DNA of 64,000 nt from Caldicellulosiruptor naganoensis (GTDB taxonomy: Bacteria > Bacillota > Thermoanaerobacteria > Caldicellulosiruptorales > Caldicellulosiruptoraceae). Positions within the stretch are counted from its first letter, which is position 1, and each line of letters begins with the position of its first letter. The stretch is taken from the NCBI RefSeq assembly GCF_026914285.1, contig NZ_CP113864.1:1271001-1335000 (forward strand), written 5' to 3'. This document shows positions 7,632 through 15,812 of this stretch, piece by piece. Below the pieces are notes generated by a model that did no database searches, was not told where the DNA came from, and worked only from the letters and a program-made list of their open reading frames with translations. Both the position numbers and the translations under genes were made by a program.

Positions 7632-8072
7632 ATGAATACATACAAATTTGCAAGAACATTTAGAGGATTTAAGCCGAGTTCTGTAATTGAATATATCAAT
7701 AATCTTGAGAGGACATATGAAAAAGAAATAAAAGAAAAACAAGAGGCTATTTCAGAGCTTCAGAAAGAAAATGAAGAGTTAAAAAAGAAGCTAAGTAAGC
7801 TCGAAGAAGAGTTTTCAAAGTTAAATGAGCAGAAAATTAAAATTGCAGAACTATTAATTATTGCGCAAGAAAAAGCAGAGAGTATTGTTTCTAAAGCTAT
7901 AGAAGAGGGAGAGAACAAAAAGAAAGCATTGCTTGAGGAAATTGAACAACATGAAAAAACATTACAGAATTTAAAAGAAGAGATAAAAAGGATAAAAAGC
8001 GAACTTCAGTCTGTGATAAGTAAGTTTGAAAATGAAACCGAAAATGAAAGAGAAGAGGAGAGTTTGGATTGA
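7632..8072 (+). CDS. Coiled-coil protein, DivIVA/V-ATPase-like heptads
   Basis: ATG 7632 chosen because GGAGGA lies 11 bases upstream and GGAG immediately before. Of 146 residues, the first 30 (TYKFARTFRGFKPSSVIEYINNLERTY) resemble the short N-terminal motif of DivIVA-type proteins (F-x-G-Y-x-x-x-x-V), and the rest is one long charged coiled coil (EKEIKEKQEAISELQKENEELKKKL onward), ending in an acidic tail. DivIVA-like proteins recognise curved membrane and organise division or wall synthesis; here this is only suggested by shape. A similar protein lies at 55267-55857. A terminator stem overlaps its last codons. Confidence 0.6.
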   Translation: MNTYKFARTFRGFKPSSVIEYINNLERTYEKEIKEKQEAISELQKENEELKKKLSKLEEEFSKLNEQKIKIAELLIIAQEKAESIVSKAIEEGENKKKALLEEIEQHEKTLQNLKEEIKRIKSELQSVISKFENETENEREEESLD

Positions 8073-8093
8073 GCTATAGACTCTCCTCTTTTG
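8053..8093 (+). terminator. Intrinsic terminator overlapping the stop codon
   Basis: AAGAGGAGAGT (8053-8063) pairs with ACTCTCCTCTT (8080-8090), 11 bp, loop of 16 bases, then TT. The left arm is inside the coding sequence of the coiled-coil gene. Confidence 0.6.
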
Positions 8094-8157
8094 CATATTA
8101 TTTACCTGCTTTTCATAAACTTACTGTAGAAAAATTGTCTTAAAAAAAAAATTAAAA

Positions 8158-8934
8158 ATGATAAGAATCTTTAATCTTTCAAAGATGGTAAAATTATCAC
8201 TTTACTTTTTGTTTCTTAGTCTTCTTGTAAGTTGTATTTACATCTATTCAGAAATTGCAATAGAGGTTGTGAATCAAAAAAACTTCTTTCCTATTTATTG
8301 TGTTGCAAGGAATGATAAAAAGATTGCACTTACATTTGATGCAGCTTGGGGAAATGATGATACAAAAGACCTTCTCAGAATATTAAAACAGTACAATGCA
8401 AAAGCTACATTCTTCCTAGTAGGTTTTTGGGTGGAGAGATACCCTGAGGATGTAGTTGAGATTTATAAAAATGGACATGAGATTGGCAGCCACTCTGACA
8501 AACACCTACACATGTCAAGACTCTCTCAAGAGGATATTGTAAAAGACGTTAAAGCCTGTGAAGAGAAGATTTCAAGGGTCATTGGCAAAAGACCAGTTGT
8601 CTTCAGACCTCCATATGTTGATTATAACAATACTCTTATCAAAACACTCACTTCCTTAGGCTATTATGTCATCCAATGGGATGTTGATTCACTTGATTGG
8701 AAAGACTTGCCTGCAGACGAGATAGCTAAAAGAGTGCTAAAAAGAGCAAAGAGTGGTTCAATTATCTTGTTTCACAACAATGCAAAAAATACTAAATATG
8801 CTCTTCCTAAGATATTAGGTGAACTTTCTAAGCAAGGATATCAATTTGTTACAGTCTCTGAATTGATATACAAAAACAACTATTATATTGACCACCAGGG
8901 TGTACAACAAAAGTTAGAAAATAAAGTTAAATAA
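8158..8934 (+). CDS. Polysaccharide deacetylase (NodB domain, PdaB-like)
   Basis: Membrane-anchored de-N-acetylase. After a short basic start and one hydrophobic segment (LSLYFLFLSLLVSCIYIY) comes a NodB fold of about 200 residues: motif 1 ALTFDAAWGNDDT (first Asp the base, second metal), motif 2 HEIGSHSDKHLHMS (metal histidines), motif 3 FRPPYVDYN, motif 4 WDVDSLDWKD, motif 5 ILFHN. TFDAAWGNDD in place of TFDDGP is typical of the PdaB/spore-cortex subgroup acting on muramic or glucosamine residues of peptidoglycan. No good Shine-Dalgarno precedes ATG 8158; ATG 8185 is an alternative. A terminator lies just upstream, so it is probably transcribed on its own. Confidence 0.85.
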   Translation: MIRIFNLSKMVKLSLYFLFLSLLVSCIYIYSEIAIEVVNQKNFFPIYCVARNDKKIALTFDAAWGNDDTKDLLRILKQYNAKATFFLVGFWVERYPEDVVEIYKNGHEIGSHSDKHLHMSRLSQEDIVKDVKACEEKISRVIGKRPVVFRPPYVDYNNTLIKTLTSLGYYVIQWDVDSLDWKDLPADEIAKRVLKRAKSGSIILFHNNAKNTKYALPKILGELSKQGYQFVTVSELIYKNNYYIDHQGVQQKLENKVK

Positions 8935-8991
8935 ATTAGAAGAAAGCCGGTCACACTAATATATACACTCAACATTAGACGGTGAAGTGTT

Positions 8992-9391
8992 ATGACAAAG
9001 TTATATGTTCTGTCTAATAGTAAACAACTGAAAGAGATATTTAAAAATAGCTTTGTTGATGCTATTAAAAAAAAGGGTAAAAAAATATTAGAGATAGATT
9101 TAGTAAAAATCAGTGGTAAAAAGGGACATCTTCTGTTATTAGAGTCTCAGCTCAAATTACTTTTTGATTATATCATTTTGTATTCAGATTGTTACTCATT
9201 TAGACTATGGAAGTGACAATAAAATAACTATGAACTTGTTTTTCCAAAGAGCTGTTGAAGATATTGAGGGAAATCTTGTGGTTGAAAAAGAGGTTAAGGA
9301 AGAAGGTGTGTATTGTACTTCAATAGATTCCGAACTTTTGTATGTTTATCCTCTCATCACTACATTAAAAGTTTTGTTTCAATTAATTTGA
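8992..9391 (+). pseudogene. Unknown protein, frameshifted
   Basis: Frame 1 starts ATG 8992 (MTKLYVLSNSKQLKEIFKN) and runs to LLFDYIILYSDC before ending at 9216; another frame continues from about 9190 as THLDYGSDNKITMNLFFQRAVEDI and ends at 9391. The two make one protein of about 130 residues with a single-base break near 9185-9195. No family recognised. It lies between the deacetylase and the SSB-like gene on the same strand. Confidence 0.55.
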
Positions 9392-9460
9392 AAGTCTAAA
9401 AACGCAAGTTTTTGAATAGGATAAGAATAAGCAAAAAAATACGAAAGGATGGTATTTGCC

Positions 9461-10105
9461 ATGCCTCAGAATCCTTTAGACAATAATAGAGTTTACTTAT
9501 GTGGCAAGGTAATAACCCCTCTTAGTTTTAGTCACGAAAGTTATGGTGAAAAATTTTTTACCTTTAAACTTGAAGTACCAAGACTTTCTCAGCAAAAAGA
9601 TATATTAGTTGTCACAGTGTCTGATAGACTTCTGATAAATATCAATCTTGACGAGGGGAGCTTTATAGAAGTCATTGGCCAATTTAGGTCTTATAACAAT
9701 CCGTCAAATATAGGAAATAGGCTTATCCTTACCATTTTTGCAAGGGATATAAAGAATGCAGAAAGCGTTGACCCTGCCAAGAATATCAATGAGATCTTCT
9801 TAAATGGTTATATTTGTAAAAAGCCTCAGTATCGAACAACTCCACTGGGCAGAGAAATAACTGACATATTGCTGGCTGTAAACAGGCTTTATGGCAAATC
9901 AGATTATATTCCCTGTATTGCGTGGGGTAGAAATGCAAGATATGCAAGTACTTTTCAAATAGGAGATAATATAAAGGTATGGGGAAGGGTTCAAAGCAGA
10001 GACTATCAGAAGAGATTAGAGACTGGTGAAATTGAAACAAGAACTGCTTATGAAGTGTCTATATTCAAACTTGAAAAGGTTGAAAATGAACGGCAAAAGA
10101 GCTGA
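9461..10105 (+). CDS. SSB-like protein with two OB folds
   Basis: 214 residues. Start taken at ATG 9461 because GAAAGGA ends 11 bases before it; ATG 9449 overlaps that SD. Two tandem OB-fold modules are visible: NNRVYLCGKVITPLSFSHES ... IEVIGQFRSYNN (residues 8-90) and NEIFLNGYICKKPQYRTTPLGREITDILLAVNR ... SDYIPCIAWGRNARYA ... KVWGRVQSRDYQKR (about 105-205). The second has the RxTPxGREx and CxxWGRxA features of single-stranded-DNA-binding proteins. It lacks the acidic C-terminal tip of canonical SSB, ending VENERQKS, so it is probably a paralogue rather than the replicative SSB. Known annotations call such Clostridial proteins single-stranded DNA-binding protein; role unproven. Confidence 0.75.
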   Translation: MPQNPLDNNRVYLCGKVITPLSFSHESYGEKFFTFKLEVPRLSQQKDILVVTVSDRLLININLDEGSFIEVIGQFRSYNNPSNIGNRLILTIFARDIKNAESVDPAKNINEIFLNGYICKKPQYRTTPLGREITDILLAVNRLYGKSDYIPCIAWGRNARYASTFQIGDNIKVWGRVQSRDYQKRLETGEIETRTAYEVSIFKLEKVENERQKS

Positions 10106-10198
10106 AATTTCTTTAAGAAGGCTTTTTGATATAGATATTCTCATAAAAATGTGATAAAATCTTAAAAAGTGACAAAAGAGAATAAAGAGGTGTATTTA

Positions 10199-10735
10199 TT
10201 GAACCTTCCCAATTTACTTACGATTTTAAGATTTTTCTTGATTCCTCTTTTTGTGTTAATCTTTTTTTCAAACCTTAAATACAGATACATGATAGCAATA
10301 GGAATATTTTTGTTCTCAGGCTTAACTGACGTCTTGGATGGCTTTATTGCACGCCGTTATAATATTGTTACAAAATTCGGAAAACTTTTTGATCCTTTAG
10401 CTGATAAACTAATGATACTTACCGTTTTATGGTGTTTTGTCTATAAGGGTTATATTTCTCCTATTATCTTTTACATTGTCCTGTTTAAAGAACTCTTTAT
10501 GATTGTTGGCTCAGCCATTTTATACGGGAGAATAAAGATTGTTGTTTCAGCTAACATATACGGAAAGATTGCTACTGTTTTGTTTTACATTGCTATAATA
10601 TCTCTTCTCTTAAAATTAGAAATGTCACTCTATATTTTAGTAATAGCAGTAATATTTGCAATATTTGCACTTATAGTATATACTGTGAAGTATCTAAGCG
10701 AATATAGAAGGCTGAGGAGCACCTCCGATGAATAA
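10199..10735 (+). CDS. pgsA: CDP-diacylglycerol--glycerol-3-phosphate 3-phosphatidyltransferase
   Basis: Makes phosphatidylglycerol phosphate at the membrane. TTG 10199 is 8 bases after AGAGG and gives the usual start (L/M)NLPNLLTILR; an earlier GTG at 10169 has no such support. CDP-alcohol phosphotransferase motif D-G-x2-A-R-x8-G-x3-D-x3-D is present as DGFIARRYNIVTKFGKLFDPLADK (residues about 50-73), with the metal-binding aspartates intact. Five to six membrane helices; 178 residues, normal. The last codons include the left arm of an inverted repeat that covers the next gene's ribosome binding site. Confidence 0.92.
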   Translation: MNLPNLLTILRFFLIPLFVLIFFSNLKYRYMIAIGIFLFSGLTDVLDGFIARRYNIVTKFGKLFDPLADKLMILTVLWCFVYKGYISPIIFYIVLFKELFMIVGSAILYGRIKIVVSANIYGKIATVLFYIAIISLLLKLEMSLYILVIAVIFAIFALIVYTVKYLSEYRRLRSTSDE

Positions 10736-10774
10736 GAAATAGTTAAACGTGAAAAAATACAAATAGGAGGTGCT
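10718..10774 (+). promoter_or_regulatory. Inverted repeat masking the downstream Shine-Dalgarno
   Basis: AGCACCTCC (10718-10726, inside pgsA) is exactly complementary to GGAGGTGCT (10766-10774), which contains the AGGAGG of the gene starting at 10781. Nine perfect pairs with a 39-base loop, followed by TTTTGTT, so it may act in translational coupling or as a weak terminator. Confidence 0.5.
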
Positions 10775-10780
10775 TTTGTT

Positions 10781-11140
10781 ATGAGTGAAAAGACAGAAAG
10801 AAAGTACGCGAGCTGGCTCGGTATTATTGTGAGGTTTGTTGGGGCTTCTTTTATGATGCTTTTAATGCAGATAATCTATCCGAACTTCGTTTTTAGCAAC
10901 TGGATGATGGGAATAGCTTTAATTGCTGCAATATCTGTGATAACATATATAATCGAAAGGATTACAACACTTTACAGAACACCAATTGGGAGAGGAATTA
11001 TTGCTTTTTTAGTGACATTTGGTGCCCTGTACTTTGCTAATATGTCAGTCCCAGGAATAAAGGTGCCGTTTGTTGCTAATTTGATAACTTCATTTGTAGT
11101 TGGAATGTTTGATATTTTTCTGCCAGACAGAGTATTTTAA
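10781..11140 (+). CDS. Small four-helix membrane protein of unknown function
   Basis: 119 residues; ATG 10781 is 10 bases after AGGAGG. Four hydrophobic segments at about residues 12-32, 40-60, 70-87 and 93-113, with a basic N terminus (SEKTERKYASWLG). Some resemblance to small holin-like or YvlD-type membrane proteins, not enough to assign a family. Its RBS is masked by the repeat beginning inside pgsA. Confidence 0.7.
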   Translation: MSEKTERKYASWLGIIVRFVGASFMMLLMQIIYPNFVFSNWMMGIALIAAISVITYIIERITTLYRTPIGRGIIAFLVTFGALYFANMSVPGIKVPFVANLITSFVVGMFDIFLPDRVF

Positions 11141-11165
11141 TTTTCCTATAAAGGGGGTCTTTTGT

Positions 11166-12143
11166 TTGGAAATAGGGAAAATACCCATTGAGATATTGAA
11201 TGAACATATATTTGAGCTAAAAACAGCAAGAGACGATGTTTTACTTGGGCCGGATATTGGAGAAGATTCAGCAGCAGTAGATATAAAAGGTGACATTGCT
11301 GTTATTACAACCGATCCAATTACAGCAGCAAGCTCTATGGCGGGCTATCTGTCGGTAGTTGTTGTTTGCAATGATTTGGCAGCAGCAGGTGCCGAGCCAA
11401 TAGGAGTGCTTTCTACTATTCTCATGCCACCAGAAAGCAGTCAGGATGAGTTTGTTCAAATCTTGGAAGAGATAAAAGAGGCTTGTAAAAGGTTCAATGT
11501 GCAGCTATTAGGTGGTCACAGTGAGGTATCGCCTATTGTTACAAAACCTTTAATTGTCTCAACAGGTTTTGGTAAAGTACAACGGCACATGCTCATCTCA
11601 ACAAAAGGTGCAAAAGTGGGTGATAAAATTATTGTTACAAAAACATTGGGGATAGAAGGTACACTTATACTTTATAATAAAGAAAAAGAGAGACTTAGGA
11701 GAATTTTAACCCCACATGAGATATCCGAAATAGAAGATTATATCAACAGACTAAGTGTAATAGAAGAAGGTTTGATTGCGAGAAAGTATGCAAGTTCTAT
11801 GCACGATATCACCGAAGGTGGGCTTTTTGGTGCAATTTATGAGGTTTGTAAAGCTTCAAAAAAAGGTGCAAAAATCTATGAGGACAAAATTGTTTTAAGT
11901 AACAGTGTTAAAAAAGTTTCTTCTTTCTTTAATCTAAACCCGTATAAACTTATTTCAAGTGGAAGTATGTTAATTACAACCAGTGAAGAAGATGATCTAA
12001 TCTCTGAACTTAAAGAAAAGGGAATTGGATGCTGTGTTATTGGTGAGATTGTTGAAGACACAAAGATAGAGTTTATAAGTTCAAATGGAGAGAGTATTCT
12101 TATAGATAAGCTTCCAATTGATGAGATTTACAAAGTAGTATAA
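11166..12143 (+). CDS. AIR-synthase-like protein (PurM/HypE/SelD fold)
   Basis: 325 residues from TTG 11166, 8 bases after AAGGGGG. ATP-binding N-terminal half: LLGPDIGEDSAAVDI, VITTDPITAASS, VCNDLAAAGAEPIGVLSTI; C-terminal half with ISSGSMLITTSEEDDLISEL. It belongs to the stand-alone AIR-synthase-related (HypE-like) family, which lacks the C-terminal Cys of HypE. Substrate unknown. No hydrogenase maturation genes are nearby, and the true purM lies at 22628-23653. The response regulator follows after 18 bases, so they may be cotranscribed. Confidence 0.8.
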   Translation: MEIGKIPIEILNEHIFELKTARDDVLLGPDIGEDSAAVDIKGDIAVITTDPITAASSMAGYLSVVVVCNDLAAAGAEPIGVLSTILMPPESSQDEFVQILEEIKEACKRFNVQLLGGHSEVSPIVTKPLIVSTGFGKVQRHMLISTKGAKVGDKIIVTKTLGIEGTLILYNKEKERLRRILTPHEISEIEDYINRLSVIEEGLIARKYASSMHDITEGGLFGAIYEVCKASKKGAKIYEDKIVLSNSVKKVSSFFNLNPYKLISSGSMLITTSEEDDLISELKEKGIGCCVIGEIVEDTKIEFISSNGESILIDKLPIDEIYKVV

Positions 12144-12161
12144 AAAGGGGTAGAAAAGAAG

Positions 12162-12833
12162 ATGAAGATACTTGTCATTGATGATGATGTAAAAATTTGT
12201 GAGGTAATTAAATTATACTTAGAAAAGGAAGGTTTTGACGTTGTAATGGCTCATAATGGTACTGACGGTATAAATATGTTCAAACAAGAAATGCCTGATT
12301 TGGTAATACTTGATATAATGCTTCCTAAGAAAGATGGATATGAAGTGTGCAGAGAAATCAGAAAAATTAGTAACATTCCGATTATAATGCTGACAGCAAA
12401 AGGGGAGACATTTGACAAAGTGTTGGGATTGGAGCTTGGAGCAGATGATTATATTGTCAAGCCATTTGACCCCAAAGAGCTTATTGCAAGAATAAAGGCT
12501 GTGTTAAGAAGAACTCAAGGTGAAGTAAACGACGAAAAAGTGGTGGTTTATCCTAACCTCACAATTAATCTAACTACATACGAGGTGAAGCTTGAAGACA
12601 AGGTTATAGAAATGCCACCAAAAGAGATAGAACTTTTATATTTTTTAGCATCTCATCCAAATAAGGTATTTACACGTGAGCAGCTTCTTGACCACATATG
12701 GGGTTACAACTTTATGGGAGATACCAGAACTGTTGATGTTCATATAAAAAGGATTAGGGAGAAGATAGAAAAAGACAAATATCCTTGGCGTATTAAAACT
12801 GTTTGGGGTGTGGGTTATAAATTTGAGATTTAA
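12162..12833 (+). CDS. Response regulator, OmpR/PhoP family
   Basis: 223 residues. Receiver domain 1-120 with acidic pocket IDDD, phosphoacceptor D51 (LVILDIMLPKKDGYE), switch T in MLTAKG, and K in VKPF. Winged-helix DNA-binding domain about 130-223 ending RTVDVHIKRIREKIEKD and VWGVGYKFEI. Preceded by a purine-rich RBS. It pairs with the kinase 27 bases downstream, and the two are followed by htrA, as CssRS is linked to htrA in Bacillus subtilis. Likely targets are the repeats at 14277-14292. Confidence 0.92.
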   Translation: MKILVIDDDVKICEVIKLYLEKEGFDVVMAHNGTDGINMFKQEMPDLVILDIMLPKKDGYEVCREIRKISNIPIIMLTAKGETFDKVLGLELGADDYIVKPFDPKELIARIKAVLRRTQGEVNDEKVVVYPNLTINLTTYEVKLEDKVIEMPPKEIELLYFLASHPNKVFTREQLLDHIWGYNFMGDTRTVDVHIKRIREKIEKDKYPWRIKTVWGVGYKFEI

Positions 12834-12860
12834 ATCCTTTTTTTAGGGATGTGAATCAAG

Positions 12861-14264
12861 TTGAAATCTATATATTTTAGGTTTGTCATCATCTACACAA
12901 TTATAATTGTCATGGGTTTTCTAATCTTTGGAACAATACTCAACAACCTCACCGAAAATTATTTTATTTCGCAAAAACAAACTCAGCTTGTTCGCGAAGC
13001 TGAGAAAATTGCCACAGGTCTTGCACTGTGGTATATCACAGGATTTTTAGAAAAGGACAGGCTTAGATTTGAGATAAACTTTTTACGTGACTATTTAAAT
13101 GCTTCAATATTGTTGATAAACAGAAATGGAAATGTTGTATTGAATTCAGACGAACAGGTGTTTTTAAATGATCCAATTCTTCAAAGAATTAGGGATAAGG
13201 TATTCAGTGGTAATATCGCTGTAGAAAAGACACTAATAGGAAGTATTGTAAAAAAAGAATATCTAATAATTGGCTATCCTGTTGTGATAAATAATCAAGT
13301 GGTCTCTGGGCTTTTGCTTATCACATCAACAGATGATATTCGTCTGACCCTAAGAATGTATAATAGAATAATATGGCTTATTACATTGTTTGAGGTAATA
13401 TTGGTTCTTATTATAACATATGCTCTTACACAAAGAATTATCACTCCAATAAAAAAGCTTGCAAGTATTTCGAGAAAGATCGCAGAAGGAGATTTTTCAG
13501 AAAGGATTCCTCTGCCGGTTAATAACAATGATGAGATTGGGGAGCTTATAGCTTCTTTTAATTACATGACAGAGAAGTTAGAAAACTTAGAGATGATGAG
13601 AAAGAGTTTTATATCAAATGTCTCTCATGAGCTAAGGTCTCCACTTACCTCTATAAGAGGGTTTATTGAAGGTATACTTGACAGGACGATACCTGATGAC
13701 AAGAGAGATTTCTATTTAAACCTGGTAAGAGAAGAGGTCATCAAGCTTAACAATTTAATAAATCAACTGTTAGAATTGTCAAGGCTTGAGTGGGGAAAGA
13801 TAAATTTAAACTTGACTACATTTAAGATTTACTCTGTTGTGGCAGAGGAGTTAATCAAGTTTGAACAGCGAATTGAAGAAAAAAACATAGAAGTCTTTTT
13901 ACAGGTGGATGAAAATCTTGTTGTGAAAGCAGATAGGGATTTAATTAGTAGGGTGGTTCACAACCTTTTGGACAATGCGATAAAGTACAATAAAGTTGGG
14001 GGAAAGATTTATATTTATTCCGAAGTTGAAAACGATAAAGCATATATTACAATTGAAGACACTGGCATTGGCATTCCAGAGAAGCTTCAAAAACTCATAT
14101 GGGAAAGATTTTACAAGGTGGATAAGTCACGCAGCCTTGAAAAAGGTGTAGGTTTGGGGCTTTCTATTGTGAAGGAAATTATAAAGCTCCACAAGCAGAA
14201 CATCTGGGTTGAAAGTGAAGAAGGTGTGGGAACAAAGTTTACCTTTACTCTGGATTTGAAATAA
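12861..14264 (+). CDS. Membrane sensor histidine kinase
   Basis: 467 residues from TTG 12861 (AGGGATGTG upstream). TM1 at about 5-28, an extracytoplasmic domain of about 135 residues (30-165), TM2 at about 168-188, HAMP 190-242, HisKA with H256 (SNVSHELRSPLTSIRG), and HATPase with N box HNLLDNAIKYN, G1 DTGIGIP and G2 KGVGLGLSIV. No PAS domain, so sensing probably occurs outside the membrane. With the preceding regulator and following HtrA it suggests an envelope-stress circuit. Confidence 0.92.
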   Translation: MKSIYFRFVIIYTIIIVMGFLIFGTILNNLTENYFISQKQTQLVREAEKIATGLALWYITGFLEKDRLRFEINFLRDYLNASILLINRNGNVVLNSDEQVFLNDPILQRIRDKVFSGNIAVEKTLIGSIVKKEYLIIGYPVVINNQVVSGLLLITSTDDIRLTLRMYNRIIWLITLFEVILVLIITYALTQRIITPIKKLASISRKIAEGDFSERIPLPVNNNDEIGELIASFNYMTEKLENLEMMRKSFISNVSHELRSPLTSIRGFIEGILDRTIPDDKRDFYLNLVREEVIKLNNLINQLLELSRLEWGKINLNLTTFKIYSVVAEELIKFEQRIEEKNIEVFLQVDENLVVKADRDLISRVVHNLLDNAIKYNKVGGKIYIYSEVENDKAYITIEDTGIGIPEKLQKLIWERFYKVDKSRSLEKGVGLGLSIVKEIIKLHKQNIWVESEEGVGTKFTFTLDLK

Positions 14265-14273
14265 TTTTTATTA

Positions 14274-14326
14274 TTTGTTAACAGTTCGTTAATAATTTTT
14301 TCAAATTCAAGAGGTAGAATTATAAT
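14274..14326 (+). promoter_or_regulatory. Putative htrA promoter with PhoP-like direct repeats
   Basis: TTTGTTAACAG and TTCGTTAATAA: GTTAA occurs at 14277-14281 and 14288-14292, an 11-bp period. Read as TTAACA-N5-TTAATA, this matches the Bacillus PhoP-type box. A TATAAT -10 follows at 14321-14326; the -35 region (TTTTCA, 14298-14303) is weak, as expected for an activated promoter. Confidence 0.5.
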
Positions 14327-14357
14327 TGAAAAATAAATTGCAAGAAGTGAGGATAAG

Positions 14358-15581
14358 ATGTCTGATAAATTCGACTTTGAAACTCCAAATTATCAACCAT
14401 CATATAGCCCTATCACTTTTGAAATTCCAAAGACTATAAGGAAAAAGAAATCTATAAAAGAGTATTTACTTGCAAGTTTTATAGGAGGCTTAATTGGTGC
14501 GCTGTTAGTTTCTATTATATTTATGGGATATTTTGGGGTAAGCTTCTCTAATTTCAAAAACGATGTAAACTCAGCTATAAGCGGTCTTAACTTAGAAAGT
14601 TCAAATAATTTAGAGCCTGTCACAAGGACAGTTGTTTTGAATTCTGGGAACGATTCATTTGTCACAGATGTTGCCAAAAAAGTTGGTCCGGCTGTGGTTG
14701 GAATCAAGAACAAAGGCACAGCCTACAACTGGTGGACCGATGAAGAACAAGAGATTACAATTGGTGAAGGCTCAGGTGTCATTATAAGCAAGGACGGCTA
14801 TATTGTAACAAATAACCATGTTGTATCAGGTGCAAAAAACATTTCAGTTATTCTCTCTGGTGAAAAGGAAGTACCAGCAACAATCGTAGGTACAGATGCA
14901 CTCAGCGACATTGCAGTTGTAAAGATTGATCCAAAATATGTAACAGCCGTTGCACCACTTGGAGACTCTTCAAAGGTTAAAGTTGGTGAGTTTGTTATTG
15001 CAATAGGAAATCCGTTGGGTCAGGAGTTTGCTGGTACTGTTACATTCGGTGTTGTAAGTGCTGTGAATAGAAAACTTGATATGGAGAATGGTGTGCAAAT
15101 ACCTCTGATACAAACCGATGCGGCAATAAATCCTGGAAATAGTGGTGGAGCACTTGTAAATAGCAGTGGACAAGTAATAGGTATAAACACTGCAAAGATA
15201 TCTCAAACTGGTGTTGAAGGAATGGGATTTGCTATACCAATCAACTATGTAAAGCCAATCGTAAATGACTTAATCAAATACAAAAAAGTTTTAAGACCAA
15301 CAATAGGTATCTCTGTTATGGAATATTATGATAGAGCTGGAAATGTTGTAGGATTATATATTTCAAAAGTATATCCAGGCACAGGTGCGGCAAAAGCAGG
15401 TCTTAAAGAGGGAGATGTAATTTTGCAGATAGATGGTAAGAAAGTAACTACATTTTCTGATATTCAATCTATACTCTCTACTCATAAGATTGGAGATATA
15501 ATCACTATCAGAGTGTTGCGTGATGGTCAGACAAAAGATTTTAAGGTAACCCTTGGTACACCAATAAATACAAGCGATTAA
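14358..15581 (+). CDS. htrA: HtrA/DegP-type membrane-anchored serine protease
   Basis: 407 residues: cytoplasmic N terminus, one TM (LLASFIGGLIGALLVSIIF, about 37-58), trypsin-like domain with triad H154 (TNNHVV), D184 (LSDIAVV) and S262 (NPGNSGGAL), and one PDZ domain (about 300-400: VYPGTGAAKAGLKEGDVIL). Degrades or refolds damaged exported proteins outside the membrane. Start ATG 14358 after AGTGAGG. It lies 93 bases after the kinase, with its own probable promoter and a strong terminator after it. Confidence 0.93.
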   Translation: MSDKFDFETPNYQPSYSPITFEIPKTIRKKKSIKEYLLASFIGGLIGALLVSIIFMGYFGVSFSNFKNDVNSAISGLNLESSNNLEPVTRTVVLNSGNDSFVTDVAKKVGPAVVGIKNKGTAYNWWTDEEQEITIGEGSGVIISKDGYIVTNNHVVSGAKNISVILSGEKEVPATIVGTDALSDIAVVKIDPKYVTAVAPLGDSSKVKVGEFVIAIGNPLGQEFAGTVTFGVVSAVNRKLDMENGVQIPLIQTDAAINPGNSGGALVNSSGQVIGINTAKISQTGVEGMGFAIPINYVKPIVNDLIKYKKVLRPTIGISVMEYYDRAGNVVGLYISKVYPGTGAAKAGLKEGDVILQIDGKKVTTFSDIQSILSTHKIGDIITIRVLRDGQTKDFKVTLGTPINTSD

Positions 15582-15612
15582 TAGATGAATTAGAACTTTG
15601 CTCAAATTCTTC

Positions 15613-15658
15613 AAAAAAAAAGACCTTCGTCTTAAAAGGACAAGGGTCTTTTTTTTTG
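15613..15658 (+). terminator. Intrinsic terminator after htrA
   Basis: A-rich run and AAAGACCTTcGTC pair with GGACaAGGGTCTTT around a TTAAAA loop, then a run of T. Strong, and bidirectional in form. Confidence 0.8.
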
Positions 15659-15715
15659 TAGATAATTATTTCGAATATTTAAGTTGTCTTTTATAAATTT
15701 GTTTACAATTAATTA

Positions 15716-15745
15716 TTGACATAAAGCCAACTACTTTGATAAGAT
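15716..15745 (+). promoter_or_regulatory. SigA-type promoter of the purine permease
   Basis: TTGACA (15716-15721), 18-base spacer, TAAGAT (15740-15745); start near 15752, giving a 5' leader of about 60 bases. The leader holds ATCCaaacattCGGAT, a small imperfect hairpin, but no purine-riboswitch core. Confidence 0.65.
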
Positions 15746-15812
15746 GTACTTGTAATATCCAAACATTCGGATTTATAATTAAAAAAATGTTCGATGAAAG
15801 GTGGTATGATTT

